Shown here: positions 33,975 through 48,755 of the stretch, one piece after another
Position numbering within the stretch: the first letter of the stretch is position 1
How the letters are laid out: every line of letters starts with the position of its first letter
NCBI GenBank assembly: GCA_035626395.1
Contig: DASPNR010000039.1
Coordinates: 33,073-97,072 of the forward strand
Source of the DNA: Candidatus Limnocylindrales bacterium
Lineage (GTDB): Bacteria > Desulfobacterota > Binatia > UBA1149 > CAITLU01
DNA: 64,000 nt
Direction: 5' to 3'
Notes under the pieces: generated by a model
Database searches by the model: none
The model's input: only the letters and a program-made list of their open reading frames with translations
What the model was told of the DNA's origin: nothing
Position numbers and translations under genes: made by a program

Positions 33975-36323
33975 ATGGCCACCCCAGATTCAACCCTTCG
34001 TCTGCCCGTCATTCCTCTGCGCAACTCGGTGTTGTTCCCGATGCTGACGATGCCGTTCTCCGTGGGGCGGACGGGCTCGGTCGCCGCAGTCGAGGCCGCG
34101 CTTGCCACCGAAGACAAGCACATCGTCGTCGTGGCCCAGCGCAGCGCCGACGTCGACGATCCGTCGCCGGCCGATCTCTATTCCGTAGGCACCAAGGCCG
34201 TCATTCGCCACGTAGCCCGCACCGAGAACGGCCTGCAGATCATCCTGCAGGGCGTCGAGCGGGTTCGGCTGGAATCCTACGCTCACACCGTTCCCTACCT
34301 TGCCGGCGAGGTGCGCGCGCTGCCGCGGCCTGCCGGTGAGGGCGCCGAGGTCGAAGCGCTCGAGCGCGAGATCAAGGACCTGACGCGGAAATTCCAGGCT
34401 CTGGCGCAGGCCGCGCCGGCGCTGGACCTGACGCAGATCTTCGCGGCGGTCGAGGAGCCGATGCAGCTCGTCTACATGATCGGCGCGACGCTGACGCTGC
34501 GGGTCAACAAGGCCCAGCCGCTGCTCGAAGCAGCAACGCGCGCCGATGCGCTGCGCCTTCTCCACGAATACCTGACGCACGAGGTGCAGGTTCTCGAGGT
34601 CCGCAAGGAGATCGCCAGCGCGGCGCAGACCGAGATGACGCGCGAGCAGCACGACTACCTGCTGCGCCAGCAGCTGCGCGCCATCCAGGACCAGCTCGGC
34701 GAGAAGAACCCGGAGCAGGCCGAGGTTGCCGAGCTGCGCACGCGCCTGGAAGAGCTCGAGCTGCCCGAAGAGGTCAAGAAGGAGGCGGAGAAGGAGCTGA
34801 CGCGCCTGGAGCGGCTGCCCTCGGCTGCTCCGGACCACCAGGTCCTGCGCTCGCACATCGAGCTCATCCTGGAGCTGCCCTGGAAGAACACCACGGCCGA
34901 CAACCTCGACCTCGCCAACGCACGCGAGGTGCTGGACGAGGACCATTACGGGCTGGAGGAGATCAAAGAGCGCATCCTCGAGCAGCTCGCGGTGCTCAAG
35001 CTCAACCCGAATGCCAAGGCGCCGATCCTTTGCTTCGTCGGCCCTCCGGGCGTCGGCAAGACCTCGCTCGGCCAGTCGATCGCGCGGGCGCTCGGACGCA
35101 AGTTCGAGCGCTTCAGTCTCGGCGGCCTGCACGACGAGGCCGAGCTTCGCGGACATCGCCGCACCTACATCGGCGCGATGCCGGGCCGGATCCTGCAGGC
35201 GATCCGACGTGCCGGCGTGTCCAACCCGATGATCATGCTCGACGAGATCGACAAGCTCGGGCGCGACTTCCGCGGCGATCCGGCGGCGGCGCTGCTGGAG
35301 ATCCTGGACCCGGCGCAGAACTTCGCGTTCCGCGACAACTACCTCGATCTTCCGTTCGATCTCTCCAGCGTGCTGTTCATCACCACGGCCAACAGCCTGG
35401 ACACGATTCCGCGTCCGCTGCTCGACCGCATGGAGGTCATCCGCCTCTCGGGCTACACCGAAGAGGAGAAGGTGCAGATCGCGCGCCGCTACCTGCTGCC
35501 GCGCCGGCGCGCCGAAGCCGGGCTGACGGAGGAGAATTTCGTCATCGCCGACGACACGCTGCGCGCGCTCGTGCGTCGCTACACGCGCGAATCCGGCGTG
35601 CGAGAGCTCGAGCGCGTGATCGGACGCCTGGCCAGCAAGGCCGCGCTGAAGTTCGCCAAGGGCGAAGCGGACAAAGTCGCATTTACGCCCGATGATCTGT
35701 CGGATCTGCTCGGCGCCGAGCGTTTCCGCATCGAGGAGGCGCGCCGCGTGCTGCCTCCGGGCGTGGCGACCGGGCTTGCCTGGACCGAGACGGGCGGCGA
35801 CGTCCTCTACATCGAAGGACTGCGTCTGCCCAAGGGGCGCGAGCTGCTGCTGACGGGACAGCTCGGCGACGTCATGCAGGAGTCGGCGCGAGCGGCGCTG
35901 AGCTATGTGCTCGGGCATGCCCGCCAGTTCCGCATCGACCACGCCGGCGGCAACGTTCACCTGCACGTGCCGGCGGGCGCGATTCCGAAGGACGGGCCTT
36001 CGGCCGGCGTGACGATCGTGACCGCGCTGTGCTCGCTCTTCACCGGGCTGCCGGTGCGCAGCGATACGGCGATGACCGGTGAGATCACGCTGACCGGCCT
36101 GGTACTGCCGATTGGCGGCCTGAAGGAGAAATGCCTGGCGGCGCGGCGCGCGGGCCTGACCCGGATCATCGTGCCGAAGGGCAACGCCAAGGACCTGCGC
36201 GAGGTTCCCGAGGAAGTTCGCGCGGAGCTGGAGGTGATCTTCGCCGAGCACATCGACGACGTGCTGCTGGCGGCCATTCCGCACCTCGGCGACCGGATGC
36301 AGCGGATCACGCAGGCCGCTTAG
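33975..36323 (+). CDS. lon: ATP-dependent Lon protease
   Basis: A 782-residue LonA protease. It has the N-terminal substrate domain (RLPVIPLRNSVLFP), a coiled-coil linker, the AAA+ domain with Walker A GPPGVGKTS (from residue 356), Walker B MIMLDEIDKLG and sensor/arginine-finger regions, and the Ser-Lys protease domain. The catalytic Ser is Ser676 in KDGPSAG and the Lys is Lys719 in LKEK, the same 43-residue spacing as in E. coli Lon. It degrades misfolded and regulatory proteins in the cytosol. No good ribosome binding site precedes the ATG at 33975. It is a single-gene unit. Confidence 0.97.
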   Translation: MATPDSTLRLPVIPLRNSVLFPMLTMPFSVGRTGSVAAVEAALATEDKHIVVVAQRSADVDDPSPADLYSVGTKAVIRHVARTENGLQIILQGVERVRLESYAHTVPYLAGEVRALPRPAGEGAEVEALEREIKDLTRKFQALAQAAPALDLTQIFAAVEEPMQLVYMIGATLTLRVNKAQPLLEAATRADALRLLHEYLTHEVQVLEVRKEIASAAQTEMTREQHDYLLRQQLRAIQDQLGEKNPEQAEVAELRTRLEELELPEEVKKEAEKELTRLERLPSAAPDHQVLRSHIELILELPWKNTTADNLDLANAREVLDEDHYGLEEIKERILEQLAVLKLNPNAKAPILCFVGPPGVGKTSLGQSIARALGRKFERFSLGGLHDEAELRGHRRTYIGAMPGRILQAIRRAGVSNPMIMLDEIDKLGRDFRGDPAAALLEILDPAQNFAFRDNYLDLPFDLSSVLFITTANSLDTIPRPLLDRMEVIRLSGYTEEEKVQIARRYLLPRRRAEAGLTEENFVIADDTLRALVRRYTRESGVRELERVIGRLASKAALKFAKGEADKVAFTPDDLSDLLGAERFRIEEARRVLPPGVATGLAWTETGGDVLYIEGLRLPKGRELLLTGQLGDVMQESARAALSYVLGHARQFRIDHAGGNVHLHVPAGAIPKDGPSAGVTIVTALCSLFTGLPVRSDTAMTGEITLTGLVLPIGGLKEKCLAARRAGLTRIIVPKGNAKDLREVPEEVRAELEVIFAEHIDDVLLAAIPHLGDRMQRITQAA

Positions 36324-36432
36324 ACCGGGAGCGCAGCAAGGCGCCGCAGCGCCGGCGGTCCAGCAGGTTCGCGGACGCACGGTCCGTGGACGCGCGAAGG
36401 ATCGGCCGAAGCGCTCCGAACCTGGAGCGCGG

Positions 36433-36822
36433 CTACTCGAACTCTCCGAGGCGCCGGTCGAACGTATAGGCGCCGGGCTCCACGACCAGGCGCCGGGCCG
36501 GCGTCTGGACGTCGCCCGCGGCGGCCGCGAACGGAAGCCCCGCGACGAAGAAGACCGTTCCGAGCATGTAGTTCACGAGCGAGAGCGGCCTGGAGATGAG
36601 GACGTCGGCGGCCATTGCCGCCGCCGACGGATCCTCGTCGGGTGGAGAGACGTACACCACGCGCCGGCTCGTCGCCTCCTCCTTCGGCACATACAGGATG
36701 CGCTTGCCGGAGGGCTCGTGCTCTTCGATCCGATAGATGGTTCCGCCCGGGGAGCCTGCGCTGGCGCAGGTGGCCGCAAGGACCACCGAGGCGACAGCCA
36801 ACGACAACGCGTTCTTCCTCAT
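36433..36822 (-). CDS. Small exported protein of unknown function
   Basis: A 129-residue protein with a signal peptide (ALSLAVASVVLAATCASA). A hydrophobic segment follows at about 85-105 (MLGTVFFVAGLPFAAAAGD), then a C-terminal element RRLVVEPGAYTFDRRLGEFE. That 'vvePa.YtF.RpLGef' ending is one I recall in small Gram-negative envelope proteins, but it has no known role. The ATG at 36822 is preferred because GAGAGG lies eight bases upstream; a GTG nine bases earlier is in frame. It is downstream of the convergent lon gene and likely monocistronic. Confidence 0.7.
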   Translation of the reverse strand: MRKNALSLAVASVVLAATCASAGSPGGTIYRIEEHEPSGKRILYVPKEEATSRRVVYVSPPDEDPSAAAMAADVLISRPLSLVNYMLGTVFFVAGLPFAAAAGDVQTPARRLVVEPGAYTFDRRLGEFE

Positions 36823-36983
36823 CGCTCGCACCTCTCGTTACCGGACCGGATACGGCCACAGTGGTCGGGCAATGGCCGCAAGTCAACGCAGTCGGCAACT
36901 CTGTCGGGCCGTCCGCGGCCTTTGCTCCTCCAGGACGCCGCAGCCGCGGTTGAGCCGCCGCCCGTGGCTGTCTCCGGTTACGG

Positions 36984-37598
36984 TCAGCCGGCTTGCGCGC
37001 TCGGCCTGGCGGCAATCCGATCGAACCAGGCAGCCAGGTTCTTCAGGTTGCGGTCGAGCGGCTGGCCGACCGTTCCGCCGAAGTCGAGCGCCGAAAACAG
37101 GATGATGTCCGCCAGCGTGAAGCGGTCGCCGGCGACATACGGCTTGCCCGCCATCAGGCCGTCGAGCCACACCAGCTTGTCGCGCGCGATCGCCTTGAGG
37201 CCGTCGGCGGCCTCCGGCAGCACGCGCATGCGCGAGCGGAACAGCTCGATGCCCTCGCCGAACCGGAACCCGTTGAAGATGTGCTCGGTGATGCCGATCT
37301 CGATGCGGCGCTGCCACATGCGCGTTTCCGCGCGATCCTCGGGCGTCGTTCCGATCAGCGGCGGCGCCGGGTGCTTCTCTTCGACGTACTCGCAGATGGC
37401 CACCGTCTCGCCGATGACCCTGCCGTCGTCGAGCTCGAGGCACGGCGTCTGGCCCGCGGGGTTCTTGTCGGTGTAGGGCGCGCGCCGGTTCTCGCCTCCC
37501 ATCAGATCGACCTCGACGGTGGGAATCTCCACGCCCTTCTCGAGCAGGAACATGCGGACGGTGCGGGGGTTGGGGCCGATGGATGTGTACAGCTTCAT
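36984..37598 (-). CDS. Glutathione S-transferase family protein
   Basis: A 204-residue cytosolic protein with the two-domain GST plan. The thioredoxin-fold half has MKLYTSIGPNPRTVRMFL, the cis-Pro region GQTPCLELDDGRVIGET, and ICEYVEEKHP. The all-helical C-terminal half includes GDRFTLADIILFSALDF. The start at 37598 has GGAGG six bases upstream. Related bacterial GSTs conjugate, dehalogenate or isomerise electrophiles; the actual substrate is not evident. It lies between the small exported protein gene and the sulfatase-like gene, all on the minus strand. Confidence 0.92.
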   Translation of the reverse strand: MKLYTSIGPNPRTVRMFLLEKGVEIPTVEVDLMGGENRRAPYTDKNPAGQTPCLELDDGRVIGETVAICEYVEEKHPAPPLIGTTPEDRAETRMWQRRIEIGITEHIFNGFRFGEGIELFRSRMRVLPEAADGLKAIARDKLVWLDGLMAGKPYVAGDRFTLADIILFSALDFGGTVGQPLDRNLKNLAAWFDRIAARPSAQAG

Positions 37599-37771
37599 GG
37601 AATGCCTCCTCCAGGCGCCAGTGGCGCGGTCGTACAGGTGGTGCGGCGGGCGTCGCAACTGACGATGGACCGCGGATAGCAGGGCACGATGCGATAGCCC
37701 GGGCGAAGCTAGACCGGGGCGCCTCAGCCTGCCATCGCTCGCGAACGACGGCCCGTGGCCGCAACGGCCTC

Positions 37772-39190
37772 TCACTCGACGTAGCCGAACGAGCGCAGAT
37801 CCTGCTCGCGGCGCCGCAGCTCGTCCTCCTGGTCCTTTTGCGTCGTGTCCGCCTCGCCCGCCTTCTCGCCTTCGCCGCTGGATCGACGCGGCGACAGCCG
37901 CCGGGGATGCGCGACGGACCAGCGCTCGAGCTGGTCGGCCAGCATCTGCTCGCGCGACGAGGCAGGCACCGCACGCTGCTCGAAGGGATCGGTGCGCGGA
38001 TCGAACAGCGCGTGCCGGTTGTGCGTGACCCAGTAGATGAGCTTGTCGGTCTCGGTCGTCAGCGATCGGACCAGACCGTCACCGTCCTGCTTCAGGCTCC
38101 TCTCGGTCTCGCTGACGACCGGCCCCTGCGGCACCGGTCCGCCCAGCGCCGCCGCCAGCAGCGACGGTCCGGGGAAGCGGTGCTCGATCCCGAGCATTTC
38201 CATGATGGTCGGCGCGATGGTGACGGAGGCCGCCACCAGCGGCGCCACGCGTCGCGGCGCCAGCCCCGGAGCCACGAGGATCAGCGGCACGTGCAGCACT
38301 TCCCGGTACAGCGTTGCCAGATGGAAGCAGCGGCCGTGCTCGAGGAACTCCTCGCCATGATCGGAGAGCACGACGATGAGCGTCTTCTGCGCCAGGCCCC
38401 GCTGCTCGAGCTCGGCGATGAGCTTGCCGACGTAGCGGTCGGCGCGATGCACCGCCGCATCGTACTCGTCGATGAATGGATCGATGCGCGACCTCGGACC
38501 GTCGGCGCGGCACGTCTTGCGATGGCCCTGCTCGGGCGGCCCGCGCGGAAGACCGAGCGCGACGCGGTCGACTGGGTCGTTCAGGTACGGCGTGTGCGGA
38601 TCGTATCCATGGAAGAGCAGGAAGAAACGCTCGCCGTCATTTTGGTCGAGCCAGTAGCGGGCGTCCTCGAAGTTGTCGCGAAAGTACTTGCCGTTGGTGC
38701 GGTACAGGTCGAAGCCCTGGTCGAAGCCGTAGTCCGCCGACATGTTGACGCCGCCGGTGAAGGCCGCGGTCGTGTATCCGTTCTCGCGAAGCACCGAGGC
38801 GATGGTGGCCACGCCGTCGTCCAGACGGCGGCGGTCGGCCAGTGCCACATAGCCGTGCTCGCGAGGATGCATGCCGGTCAGGATCGACATGTGCGCCGGC
38901 CGCGTCCACGACGACTGCGAGATGGCATTTTCGAAGAGGACGCCGCGGGCGGCCAGGGCGTCGATGTTCGGAGTCGTCGGGCGCCCGTAGCCGTACGCAC
39001 CGACGTGATCGGCGCGCAGCGTGTCGACGGAGATGACCACGACGTTGCAGGAGGGGCATCGGTAGGACGGCGAATCCTGCGAGGTGCCCGTGCAGGAGCC
39101 GGCCGCGACGACCATGGCAGCCGCGGCCACGCCACGCGCGACCGAGGGCGCGCGAGCAGTCTTCGACAGCCGGATTTGCAGAAAGAGCAT
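37772..39190 (-). CDS. Sulfatase-like lipoprotein with altered active-site motif
   Basis: A 472-residue alkaline-phosphatase-superfamily protein. The N-terminus is a signal with a possible lipobox (VVAAGSC, Cys33). Metal-binding motifs VISVDTLRADH and SDHGEEFLEHG are present. Where true sulfatases have C/S-x-P-x-R, it reads S-S-W-T-R (residues 93-97) before PAHMSILTG; the Pro needed by the formylglycine-generating enzyme is replaced by Trp. The protein could act as a phosphotransferase or phosphodiesterase using Ser or Thr. The charged C-terminal tail is probably flexible. It is divergent from the glucanotransferase gene. Confidence 0.82.
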   Translation of the reverse strand: MLFLQIRLSKTARAPSVARGVAAAAMVVAAGSCTGTSQDSPSYRCPSCNVVVISVDTLRADHVGAYGYGRPTTPNIDALAARGVLFENAISQSSWTRPAHMSILTGMHPREHGYVALADRRRLDDGVATIASVLRENGYTTAAFTGGVNMSADYGFDQGFDLYRTNGKYFRDNFEDARYWLDQNDGERFFLLFHGYDPHTPYLNDPVDRVALGLPRGPPEQGHRKTCRADGPRSRIDPFIDEYDAAVHRADRYVGKLIAELEQRGLAQKTLIVVLSDHGEEFLEHGRCFHLATLYREVLHVPLILVAPGLAPRRVAPLVAASVTIAPTIMEMLGIEHRFPGPSLLAAALGGPVPQGPVVSETERSLKQDGDGLVRSLTTETDKLIYWVTHNRHALFDPRTDPFEQRAVPASSREQMLADQLERWSVAHPRRLSPRRSSGEGEKAGEADTTQKDQEDELRRREQDLRSFGYVE

Positions 39191-39348
39191 GCGGGCGTGA
39201 CGTCCTACGCAGGTGGTGCCGGCGCAGCCGCAGGAGGCTGGAGCCGCCGCGCGCTCCCGTGCATGCGAGGGTTGCAACCAGAAGTCCAGGGTCAACGCAA
39301 CGAGCGCTTGTGGCAGCGTGGCCGTTCGTAGGCGACACTGCTTGGACC

Positions 39349-41187
39349 ATGGCCGACGTCGCTTGCAGGGAAATGCGCCGGGCGCTGGCCGCCCTCGGTG
39401 TGCGTCGGCTGACGCTCGGGATTCACGAAAGCGCATTCCCTCCATCGTCCGCCGACACCGGCTACGGCAGCGCCCACGCCGCCGGCGATGCGTTCCTGCG
39501 CTTCGCGATCGACCTCGGCTTCAACGCGCTTCAGCTCGGCCCGGGCGGCCAGATAAGCCAGTCCAACCCCTCGCCCTACGACGGCACCGCATTCGCGCGC
39601 AATGCACTGCGTCTGGATCTGGCGGCGCTCGCGCGGCCCGACGCCGGCAGCCTTCTCGCCCGCGACGAGGTTGATCGGCTCGTGGCCGACGGGGCTGCGC
39701 CGGACCGGGCCGACCCTGCGCGCGCACACGCCATCATCGGCCGCGCCATTGCCGTGGCGCTGCCGCGCTGGAAGCGGCTGCGCGAGCACGAGCCCGATCA
39801 CCCCGTGATGCAGGCTGCCGCTGCATTCGAGCGCATCAGCCCCTGGCTTGCCGAAGATGCGCTGTTCGAAGCGCTGGCATCGCGCACCGGCACCGACGAC
39901 CCGGGCCGCTGGGATCCCGCCGTGGCCGCGCTCTTCGAGCGCACCGCACAAGCGTCCGAGCGTCGCCGCCAGATCTCGCTCACGCTCGCGGCCGAGGTCG
40001 AGCGCGCCGTTCTCGTCCAGGCGCTGCTCGACGCGCAGTCGCAGGCGTTCGTGTCGATGGCGCGCGCGCACGGGATGACGCTCTTCGGCGACCTTCAGGT
40101 CGGCTGGTCCTGCCGTGATCGATTCCTTCGCCCCGAGCTGTTCGCAAGCGGCTGGCACATGGGCGCGCCGCCGAGCCGCACCAATCCGCAAGGGCAGCCG
40201 TGGGGCTATCCGCTGCTCGACCCGGATCAGCTCGATGATCCGCACAGTCCGGCCCGGCACGCCTTCGTCGCGGTCGTCGAGCTCGCGCTGCGCTCGCACG
40301 ACGGCATCCGCATCGACCACCCGCACGGCCTGGTCTGTCCGTGGATCTACCGCAGCGATGCACCCGACCCGCAGCTTGCCGTGCAGCACGGGTTTCGCGC
40401 GTTCGAGTCGCCCGACGCCTGTGATGCCATGCTGCAGCGCTGGGCCATTGCGCGCACCGGCGACCTCGATCATGGCGTGGCGCCTCATGCCGATGACCGC
40501 GTCGTCCGCCTGGACGCCGGTCAGATCGCCCGCTACTCGCGCATGATCGATGCTCTTCTCGCAGTTGCCGCAGCGCATGGCCGCACGAGCGACAACGTTG
40601 CGGCGGAAGTGCTGAGCACCTGCCCGCGGCCGCTGCGCGAGGTGCTCGCCCGCCACGGCCTCGGACGCTTCGTGGTCACGCAGAAGGCCGACCTGACCGA
40701 CCCGGCCGACGTCTATCGCACCGACCGGACCGCCCGCGCCGACTGGGTCATGCTCGGCAACCACGATACGACGCCGATCTTCGCGGTCGTGCAGGCGTGG
40801 CACAGGAACGGCAGCGCGGCGGCGCGCGCCGCCTATCTCGCATCACGCCTCGAGCCGGCGCCGGAGGCCCGGGAAGCGCTGGCGCGACGGCTGGTCGAGA
40901 GCCCGAGCGAGATGGCGCAGGCAAGCCTGGCCGATCTGTTTCTGGCCGACGCCGAGAACGTGCTCGTGTATTGGACGGATCTGTTCGGCGAGCTCGAGCC
41001 GTTCAATCGTGCCGGGATCGTGCATCCCGACAACTGGACGCTGCGGCTGCCCTCGCACTATCGCAGCGTCTACGCCGCACGCGTACGCGAGCGGCGGGCG
41101 CTCGACGTGCGAGCTGCCGTGGCGACGGCTCTGCGTGCCCGAGGCGTCGCCGGCGATCTGTCAGCCGCGCTCGATCGTAAGGAGTAG
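39349..41187 (+). CDS. malQ: 4-alpha-glucanotransferase (GH77, amylomaltase)
   Basis: A 612-residue GH77 enzyme that transfers alpha-1,4-glucan segments. It shows the family's substrate and active-site elements: LGFNALQLGPGG, FGDLQVGWSCRD, GAPPSRTNPQGQPWGYP, the nucleophile Asp323 in GIRIDHPHG, the acid/base Glu420 in VAAEVLS, and Asp473 in LGNHDTT. The spacing between Asp323 and Glu420 is longer than in small amylomaltases, so an insert is present. The start is the ATG at 39349. It stands 137 bases upstream of glgE and probably recycles or trims the glucans that the GlgE pathway makes. Confidence 0.85.
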   Translation: MADVACREMRRALAALGVRRLTLGIHESAFPPSSADTGYGSAHAAGDAFLRFAIDLGFNALQLGPGGQISQSNPSPYDGTAFARNALRLDLAALARPDAGSLLARDEVDRLVADGAAPDRADPARAHAIIGRAIAVALPRWKRLREHEPDHPVMQAAAAFERISPWLAEDALFEALASRTGTDDPGRWDPAVAALFERTAQASERRRQISLTLAAEVERAVLVQALLDAQSQAFVSMARAHGMTLFGDLQVGWSCRDRFLRPELFASGWHMGAPPSRTNPQGQPWGYPLLDPDQLDDPHSPARHAFVAVVELALRSHDGIRIDHPHGLVCPWIYRSDAPDPQLAVQHGFRAFESPDACDAMLQRWAIARTGDLDHGVAPHADDRVVRLDAGQIARYSRMIDALLAVAAAHGRTSDNVAAEVLSTCPRPLREVLARHGLGRFVVTQKADLTDPADVYRTDRTARADWVMLGNHDTTPIFAVVQAWHRNGSAAARAAYLASRLEPAPEAREALARRLVESPSEMAQASLADLFLADAENVLVYWTDLFGELEPFNRAGIVHPDNWTLRLPSHYRSVYAARVRERRALDVRAAVATALRARGVAGDLSAALDRKE

Positions 41188-41324
41188 CTGCATCGCATCC
41201 TTCGCGTCTTTCTCCATGCCTCAACATGGTCATCATCGCCGGCCGATGACTTGAAACCAGCATCCCGTGCTATTACTCGGAAGCTGACGCTTCCTGCGCC
41301 GCCAGTTGCGTCAATCGAGGCCCG

Positions 41325-43367
<2,043 letters not shown>

Positions 43368-43372
43368 CAGTC

Positions 43373-46705
<3,333 letters not shown>

Positions 46706-46739
46706 GGCCGCGGCCTGCGTACGCCGCAAGGAGAAGCCG

Positions 46740-48665
46740 ATGCCGCAGCAGCCACGCGACCCCCACGCCTTCGCCGGACAGCTCGGCGAAGTCGACCTCC
46801 ACCTCTTCAACGCGGGACAGCACACGAAGCTGTACGAGAAGATGGGCGCGCATCCTGCGAGCTGCGGCGGGGAGGTCGGCACGATCTTCCGCGTGTGGGC
46901 GCCCAATGCCAGGAAGGTTTCACTCATCGGCAGCTTCAATCACTGGACGCGCGGCAAGCACGAGCTGGCACTCACCGGCAGCTCCGGCATCTGGGAAGGC
47001 TTCTTCCCCGGCATCGAACGCGGCGCGCTCTACAAGTACGCCATCACCTCGAATCTTGCCGACGCGGTCCTGGAGAAGTCCGATCCATTCGCCATCCACT
47101 GCGAAGCGCCGCCGCGCACGGCTTCGGTCGTCTGGGATCTGCACTACCGCTGGGGCGACGATGAATGGATGAGCACGCGCGGCGGACGCAACTCGCTGCG
47201 AGCGCCGATCTCCATCTACGAAATGCATCTCGGCTCCTGGCGCCGCGGCGGCGACCACGGCGAACGCCCGATGACATACCGCGAAATGGCGGTGCCGCTG
47301 GCCGAGCACGTGCGCAGCCACGGCTTCACGCACGTGGAGCTGCTGCCGGTGATGGAGCATCCGTTCACGGGCTCGTGGGGCTACCAGGTCACCGGCTACT
47401 TCGCTCCGACCAGCCGTTACGGCACGCCCCAGGATTTCATGTTCCTGGTCGACCATCTCCACCGCAACGGCATCGGCGTCATCCTGGACTGGGTGCCGGC
47501 GCATTTTCCGAACGACGCCCACGGGCTGGCGATGTTCGACGGCAGCCACCTCTACGAGCACGCCGACCCGCGCCAGGGCTTCCACCCGGACTGGAAGAGC
47601 TGCATCTTCAACTACGGGCGCCACGAGGTGCGCTCCTTCCTGCTCTCGAGCGCGCTGTTCTGGCTCGACCTCTTCCACATCGACGGTCTGCGCGTGGACG
47701 GCGTGGCCTCGATGCTCTACCTCGACTACTCGCGAAAGGAAGGCGAGTGGATTCCCAACAAGCACGGCGGCCGCGAGAACCTCGAAGCCATCGACCTGCT
47801 GCGCGCCATGAACGAGGCCGTCTACGCCGCCTTCCCCGACGTGCAGACCTACGCCGAAGAGTCGACGTCGTGGCCGATGGTGTCACGGCCCGTCTATCTC
47901 GGCGGTCTCGGCTTCGGCATGAAATGGGACATGGGATGGATGCACGACACCCTGTCCTACATGCAGAAGGAGCCCGTGCACCGCCGGTGGCACCACAACC
48001 AGCTCACGTTCCGGTCGCTGTACGCGTTCCACGAGAACTTCGTGCTGCCGCTGTCTCATGACGAGGTCGTGTACGGAAAGGGCTCGCTGCTCGGCAAGAT
48101 GCCCGGCGACGAATGGCAGCAGTTCGCCAACCTGCGCCTGCTATACGCTCTGATGTACGCGCAGCCGGGGAAGAAGCTGCTGTTTATGGGCGCCGAGCTG
48201 GCGCAGCGCAGCGAATGGAACCACGACGGCGCCCTGGACTGGAGCCTTTGCGACCAGCCTCTGCACCGCGGCATCGGGGCCTTCCTGTCGCATCTGAACC
48301 GGACGTACGCCGGTGAGCCGGCGCTCCACGAGCTCGACGTCGACGCCAGCGGCTTCGAATGGATCGAGGCGGACGATGCCGAGCTCGGCGTGCTGTCGTT
48401 CGCGCGCCGCTCCAGCGATGACGCGTGCCTGATCGTCGCCGCCTTCAACACGACACCGGTGCCGCGGTACAACTACCGCCTCGGCGTCCGGCACGAAGGA
48501 CGCTGGCGCGAGATCGTCAACAGCGACGCCAAGGAGTACGGCGGCAGCGGGCAAGGCAACCTCGGCCTCGTCGAGACGTCGCCGGTGTCATGCCACGGGC
48601 GGCCGCATTCGCTGATCGTGACGGTGCCGCCGCTCGGGGCGGTGTTTCTGAAACGGGAGCACTGA
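46740..48665 (+). CDS. glgB: 1,4-alpha-glucan branching enzyme
   Basis: A 641-residue GH13 branching enzyme that forms alpha-1,6 branches in the GlgE product. An N-terminal CBM48 domain ([20 protein letters not shown]) precedes the barrel with [11 protein letters not shown], nucleophile Asp320 in [10 protein letters not shown], acid Glu373 in TYAEESTSW, and [17 protein letters not shown] lies a few bases before the ATG at 46740. It is the last gene of the GlgE operon, 34 bases after the TreS-maltokinase gene. The longer N-terminal module of GlgB from some bacteria is missing. Confidence 0.96.
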   Translation: MPQQPRDPHAFAGQLGEVDLHLFNAGQHTKLYEKMGAHPASCGGEVGTIFRVWAPNARKVSLIGSFNHWTRGKHELALTGSSGIWEGFFPGIERGALYKYAITSNLADAVLEKSDPFAIHCEAPPRTASVVWDLHYRWGDDEWMSTRGGRNSLRAPISIYEMHLGSWRRGGDHGERPMTYREMAVPLAEHVRSHGFTHVELLPVMEHPFTGSWGYQVTGYFAPTSRYGTPQDFMFLVDHLHRNGIGVILDWVPAHFPNDAHGLAMFDGSHLYEHADPRQGFHPDWKSCIFNYGRHEVRSFLLSSALFWLDLFHIDGLRVDGVASMLYLDYSRKEGEWIPNKHGGRENLEAIDLLRAMNEAVYAAFPDVQTYAEESTSWPMVSRPVYLGGLGFGMKWDMGWMHDTLSYMQKEPVHRRWHHNQLTFRSLYAFHENFVLPLSHDEVVYGKGSLLGKMPGDEWQQFANLRLLYALMYAQPGKKLLFMGAELAQRSEWNHDGALDWSLCDQPLHRGIGAFLSHLNRTYAGEPALHELDVDASGFEWIEADDAELGVLSFARRSSDDACLIVAAFNTTPVPRYNYRLGVRHEGRWREIVNSDAKEYGGSGQGNLGLVETSPVSCHGRPHSLIVTVPPLGAVFLKREH

Positions 48666-48688
48666 CGCACGTCCCCGTCGACCTACCG

Positions 48689-48710
48689 ATCGGGCCGCTC
48701 GGCGGCCGAT
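48689..48710 (+). terminator. GC-rich hairpin after glgB
   Basis: A stem of 9 base pairs with one bulged G (ATCGG-g-CCGC, 3-base loop, GCGG-CCGAT) lies 24 bases after the glgB stop. No T-run follows, so it could be a Rho-independent terminator of the weak type or an mRNA-end structure. Confidence 0.4.
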
Positions 48711-48721
48711 GCCGTCCCGCG

Positions 48722-48755
48722 TTGACACTCCCGACCCCGCGCGGATCATCCGCGC
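48722..48755 (+). promoter_or_regulatory. Consensus -35 box and start-proximal dyad before the crotonase gene
   Basis: A perfect TTGACA at 48722-48727 lies 34 bases before the ATG. A perfect 17-base dyad (8-base arms GCGCGGAT/ATCCGCGC, one central base) occupies 48739-48755 and abuts the ATG at 48756. The dyad would cover the -10 and transcription start, which is the position of a repressor operator; the -10 itself is poor. Confidence 0.45.

Noticed and set aside
33990..36380. A long antisense open frame over lon
   Set aside because: Sense strand shows all Lon motifs with the expected catalytic spacing; the antisense product has no recognisable domain.
41251..41276. TTGAAA and TATTAC as the promoter of the glgE operon
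   Set aside because: The spacer is only 14 bases, too short for a normal sigma-70 promoter; left as a note in the glgE entry.
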